From Hymenobacter baengnokdamensis (lineage in GTDB: Bacteria > Bacteroidota > Bacteroidia > Cytophagales > Hymenobacteraceae): a stretch of 64,000 bases of DNA. Under the pieces are notes generated by a model that saw only the letters and a list, made by a program, of their open reading frames with translations, ran no database searches and was not told the DNA's origin. The stretch lies in the NCBI RefSeq assembly GCF_008728635.1, contig NZ_CP044285.1, positions 3,286,001 through 3,350,000 of the forward strand, in the 5' to 3' direction. The position numbers and the translations under genes were made by a program. Each line of letters begins with the position of its first letter. Positions within the stretch are counted from its first letter, which is position 1. Positions 61,232-64,000 of the stretch are shown here, in pieces.

Positions 61232-62632
61232 CTACAACCCGTACTTACCCAGCAGATAAATCAGGGTGGCCATGGCTGCTCCGCCCAGCTCCAGCTCGCG
61301 CTTGTTTACCTGCTCAAAGGTGTCGTTGGCCGTGTGGTGCAGGTCGAAATAGCGCTGCGAGTCGCACTTGTAGCCAAAGAGCGCGGTCGGATGCACTTTC
61401 TCGCTCAGCGGCTCGATATCGGTGCCCGAATGGCCGGGCAGCAGCTCATCGGCCAGGTAGGGCCGCAGCAGCGGCTTCCAGGCGGCTACTTTGCGAAATA
61501 CCGCCGGCGTGGCTTCCACGGTGAAGCCGCGGGGGGTGAAGCCTCCGCCATCGCTCTCAATGGCCGCCAGGTGGGTTTCGTGGTTTTGCCGGGCCTGGTC
61601 GGCGTACTTCTCACCGCCGCGGGTGCCGTTCTCCTCATTCATGAAAAGGACCGCCCGCACGGTGCGCTCGGGGCGCAGGCCGGCGGCTTTGAGCAGCCGC
61701 AGAGCCTCCATGCTTTGCACCACGCCGGTGCCGTCATCGTGAGCCCCCTGGGCGAGGTCCCAGGAGTCGAGGTGGCCGCCCACGGTAATTACCTGCTCGG
61801 GGTATGTCGAGCCGCGCACTTCCCCTATCACGTTGTAGCTTTTTTCGTCGGGCAGCATCTGGCAGCTCATTTCCAGCTCAAACTGTAAGCCAGGGTCGGC
61901 GGCCAGCAGCTGGCTGAGCTGGTCGGCGGCCACCGTGCTGAGGGCCGCGCCGGGCACTTTGGTGGGCGTATCGCCGTAGCTGGTAGTGCCCGTGTGCGGA
62001 TAGTTATCGTGGGCGGCGGTGAGCGAGCGCACGAGCGCACCCACCGCGCCGCGCCGGCCCGCCTCGGCCGGACCGCTGCGCCGCTGGTCGCCGGCCGCGC
62101 CGTAGGCCGCGCCCGGCTCAATGAGCGCATCGTCGAAGGGCCGGTTGAAGAAGATGAATTTACCCTTCACCGCCGCATCGGGCAGGGCTTTCAACTCGGC
62201 CAGGCTCTTCACCTCCACTACCCCGGCCCGCAGGGGCTTGTTATTAGGGGTAGACACCGAATTACCCAGCGCGCATACGGCCACGCTGATGCTCTTGCCT
62301 TTATTGCCGATAATCTGGCCCTTTTCTTTAGCCCCGCGCACCCAGTGCGGCACCAGGCATTCCTGCAAGTACACTTTATCGAAGCAGCCGGCTTTTTCCA
62401 TCGTCAGCTTGCCCCACTCCACAGCCAGGGCGGCCTGCGGCGACCCGGCAAGGCGCCCGCCTATTTTCTGGCACAGGTAGCGCAGGTTGTCGTAGCTCTG
62501 GCCGCGTAGCAGGGCCTCGTCGTAGATTTTGCGAATAGCAAGTGAGTCGGTTTTAGCGGCGGTTTGGGCCGAAGCAGGGGCCACGCTGCCGGCCAGCAGG
62601 CCGACAAAAAGCAGAGAGGAAAGAGCGCGCAT
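61232..62632 (-). CDS. M28 family zinc aminopeptidase
   Basis: A 466-residue exported peptidase. The signal (about 1-22) is followed by a cap and PA-like insert domain (KGKFIFFNRPFDDALIEPGAA) and the M28 core with TVGGHLDSWDLAQGAHDDGTG (zinc His and Asp), LFMNEENGTRGG (catalytic and ligand Glu), IESDGGG and the last His in YFDLHHTANDT. The metal ligands are all present. Peptides imported into the periplasm are the likely substrates. A perfect promoter box lies 35 bp upstream. Confidence 0.92.
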   Translation of the reverse strand: MRALSSLLFVGLLAGSVAPASAQTAAKTDSLAIRKIYDEALLRGQSYDNLRYLCQKIGGRLAGSPQAALAVEWGKLTMEKAGCFDKVYLQECLVPHWVRGAKEKGQIIGNKGKSISVAVCALGNSVSTPNNKPLRAGVVEVKSLAELKALPDAAVKGKFIFFNRPFDDALIEPGAAYGAAGDQRRSGPAEAGRRGAVGALVRSLTAAHDNYPHTGTTSYGDTPTKVPGAALSTVAADQLSQLLAADPGLQFELEMSCQMLPDEKSYNVIGEVRGSTYPEQVITVGGHLDSWDLAQGAHDDGTGVVQSMEALRLLKAAGLRPERTVRAVLFMNEENGTRGGEKYADQARQNHETHLAAIESDGGGFTPRGFTVEATPAVFRKVAAWKPLLRPYLADELLPGHSGTDIEPLSEKVHPTALFGYKCDSQRYFDLHHTANDTFEQVNKRELELGGAAMATLIYLLGKYGL

Positions 62633-62667
62633 AAGCAAAAGAAAGGGCGGCAAGCCCCGAAGTCAGC

Positions 62668-62675
62668 CAAAAGTA
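62668..62675 (-). promoter_or_regulatory. TAnnTTTG promoter box of the M28 gene
   Basis: TACTTTTG on the minus strand is a perfect -7 box, 35 bases before ATG 62632. Confidence 0.6.
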
Positions 62676-62769
62676 CCAGCCCGCGGCGACTTGCCGCCTC
62701 CGGCAGGCATTCAGCCCCGCGGCGCAGGCGCACTTTAGCCCGGAAAAACTGTCGGAATCGCGCGAAGCG

Positions 62770-63330
62770 CTACCGCATACCGCCTCCTCCTGCCCCGCCC
62801 GCCGGCGGGGCGGCTCCGTAGCGACTTACCACCAGCCTGGCCGGCTGCCCCGGCCGCCGCGTCACTTTAAAAAGGTAGTTATACTCCTCCTCCCTAATCT
62901 CGGCGAGCGGCGTAGTAGCGCCCAGCGCGGCCAGCAGCGGCAGCAGGGTATTGGAGTGGCCTACCACCACCACGGTTTTGCCCGCGTACTGCTGCCCGAG
63001 GCGGGTGGCCAGCGCCGCCGGGTCTTTGGCAGTGTACACTTCGGGTGTAAGGCCCGTGGCCCGCGCTAGCGGGGCCAGCGTGGCGCGGGTGCGGCGGGTG
63101 TCGGTGGTGAAGAGGGCGGCCGGGTGGCGGCCTTCCAGGCGCCGGGCCAGCAGCTGCGCCCGCGCCTCACCGGCGGCGGTTAGCGGTGGGTCGGCGAGGC
63201 CCGGCGTGAGGTCCTTTTCGGCGTGGCGCACGAGGTAGATGGTGGTAACGGGCGGCCGGGCCGCCACGCTGGCACAGGTGGCCAGTACCAAGACTACACT
63301 AAAAAGCAGCTGCCGCAGGCCGGTTTTCAT
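62770..63330 (-). CDS. Histidine phosphatase family protein, exported
   Basis: A 186-residue phosphatase of the SixA/phosphoglycerate-mutase superfamily. The signal (TGLRQLLFSVVLVLATCASVAA) is followed by the RHG-type motif LVRHAEKD with the catalytic His, TTDTRRTRATLAPLA, and the second His in VVVVGHSNTLLPLLAAL. The exported location points to a phosphatase on extracytoplasmic substrates. The C-terminal tail is Gly-rich. ATG 63330 starts MKTGLRQL; upstream residues lack support. Confidence 0.88.
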   Translation of the reverse strand: MKTGLRQLLFSVVLVLATCASVAARPPVTTIYLVRHAEKDLTPGLADPPLTAAGEARAQLLARRLEGRHPAALFTTDTRRTRATLAPLARATGLTPEVYTAKDPAALATRLGQQYAGKTVVVVGHSNTLLPLLAALGATTPLAEIREEEYNYLFKVTRRPGQPARLVVSRYGAAPPAGGAGGGGMR

Positions 63331-63511
63331 GGGGTAAGGCAAGGAGTTTCGGCAAAAAAGATTACCTGCCAAAGGTAGCTGCCAGGCAAGCGGGACCCTA
63401 AAGGCCACCTGCTTTCAAGAATTTCTATTCTTTTTTCGAGGCAAGCGAACTACTCAGGAACCTGAACCCAGCGACTGATAAGCTTCAGCCGGAAATATTT
63501 TTTCGATTATT

Positions 63512-63552
63512 TCTTCATCTTCATCCAACAGACAGCTAATCTTCATCTTCAT
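63512..63552. repeat. 13-bp direct repeat upstream of a response-regulator gene
   Basis: TCTTCATCTTCAT occurs at 63512-63524 and 63540-63552, 28 bases apart. They lie 56-84 bases before the start codon in an A+T-rich gap (63331-63607) that is otherwise empty. Confidence 0.35.
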
Positions 63553-63607
63553 TTAACGGCCACTGTCCGTATGTTGTACTATTATTCCTCTTTTCCCTCC
63601 CTGCTCC

Positions 63608-64000
63608 ATGCACGTTTTGCTCGTTGAAGACGAAAAAAGCCTCCACCAGGAGGTACGCCAGTTTCTGACCCAGGCCCAGTACCTGGTCGATTCGGCCTAC
63701 ACCTACGCAGAGGCCTCGGAGAAGCTGTTTGTAAACTCCTACGACTTTGTGCTCCTCGACCTGGGCCTGCCCGGCGGCGACGGCCTCGATTTGCTGCGCG
63801 ATGCCCGCCAGAGCGAGAAACAGGAGGCTTCGTTTATTATCCTGACCGCGCGCGGCGCGCTCGACGACCGCATCAAGGGCCTCGACCTGGGGGCCGATGA
63901 CTACCTACCCAAGCCGTTTTCGCTGCTTGAGCTCACGAGCCGGATGCAGGCCATCACGCGCCGCAAGTTTGGGTTGAAGCGGCCCGAAATCGTTTTTGGC
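63608..64000 (+). CDS. OmpR-type response regulator, 3' truncated by window end
   Basis: The first 131 residues are visible. The receiver domain (1-115) has the acidic pair E7-D8 in LVEDE, the phosphoacceptor D51 in VLLDLGLPGGDG, T80 in ILTARG and K102 in YLPKPF. Then the linker begins (ITRRKFGLKRPEIVFG), as in OmpR/PhoB family proteins, whose winged-helix DNA-binding domain would follow. A histidine kinase gene is the expected next neighbour outside the window. ATG 63608 starts MHVLLVEDEKS. A 13-bp direct repeat lies upstream and could be its own binding site. Confidence 0.92.
   Translation, partial: MHVLLVEDEKSLHQEVRQFLTQAQYLVDSAYTYAEASEKLFVNSYDFVLLDLGLPGGDGLDLLRDARQSEKQEASFIILTARGALDDRIKGLDLGADDYLPKPFSLLELTSRMQAITRRKFGLKRPEIVFG

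Overview
The window looks like chromosome of a high-G+C Bacteroidota from the Cytophagales, most like Hymenobacter. Evidence: SusC/SusD pair, type IX secretion sorting domains (a type A tail on an M1 peptidase, a gliding-motility type C-terminus on a large secreted protein), many lipoproteins, TAnnTTTG promoter boxes typical of the Bacteroidota housekeeping sigma factor, and rarely a recognisable ribosome binding site. No rRNA, tRNA, CRISPR array or intact insertion sequence was seen.

Layout. 1-12.7 kb is mixed housekeeping and envelope: the tail of a surface-antigen protein, topoisomerase IB, App1-like phosphatidate phosphatase, monofunctional transglycosylase, FKBP isomerase, Kup potassium transporter, a GRP/ureide-permease-like transporter, a frameshifted M61 peptidase and an NlpC/P60 hydrolase. 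12.7-13.6 kb is gene-free but structured. 13.6-24.9 kb has DUF2147, an M1 peptidase, a gliding-type protein, a lone oxidase subunit III, several small proteins, LigA and a lactonase lipoprotein.

25.0-50.2 kb is the centrepiece: a xylan/glucuronoxylan utilisation locus of 13 genes, all on the minus strand, with a divergent LacI-type regulator at its head. Reading order is mannonate dehydratase, GH67 alpha-glucuronidase, SDR mannonate oxidoreductase, SusC, SusD, GH35-like enzyme, acetylesterase, xylulokinase, xylose isomerase, transketolase, GH51 arabinofuranosidase, GH10 xylanase, GH115 alpha-glucuronidase. Together they bind and import xylan fragments, strip acetyl, arabinosyl and (methyl)glucuronosyl decorations, cut the backbone, and feed xylose to the pentose phosphate pathway and glucuronate toward KDG. 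Glucuronate isomerase, KDG kinase and KDPG aldolase are not in the window. The regulator carries an N-terminal transposase-like zinc ribbon, and a perfect 34-bp palindrome beside it is the probable operator.

50.4-64 kb returns to housekeeping and envelope genes: a polysaccharide deacetylase, DapA, a 2OG-Fe(II) oxygenase, LutA-like protein, HMG-CoA lyase, M23, S8 and M28 peptidases, an OmpA-like lipoprotein, a histidine phosphatase and the start of an OmpR-type response regulator. Two low-G+C orphan genes flank lutA.

Intergenic spaces hold several families of long palindromes: three GTAG-footed REP-like pairs, two elements with GTCAT(G/A)CTGA arms, and two elements filling convergent gene junctions. 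Stem-loops also sit inside the xylan operon, on both sides of transketolase and just after susD.
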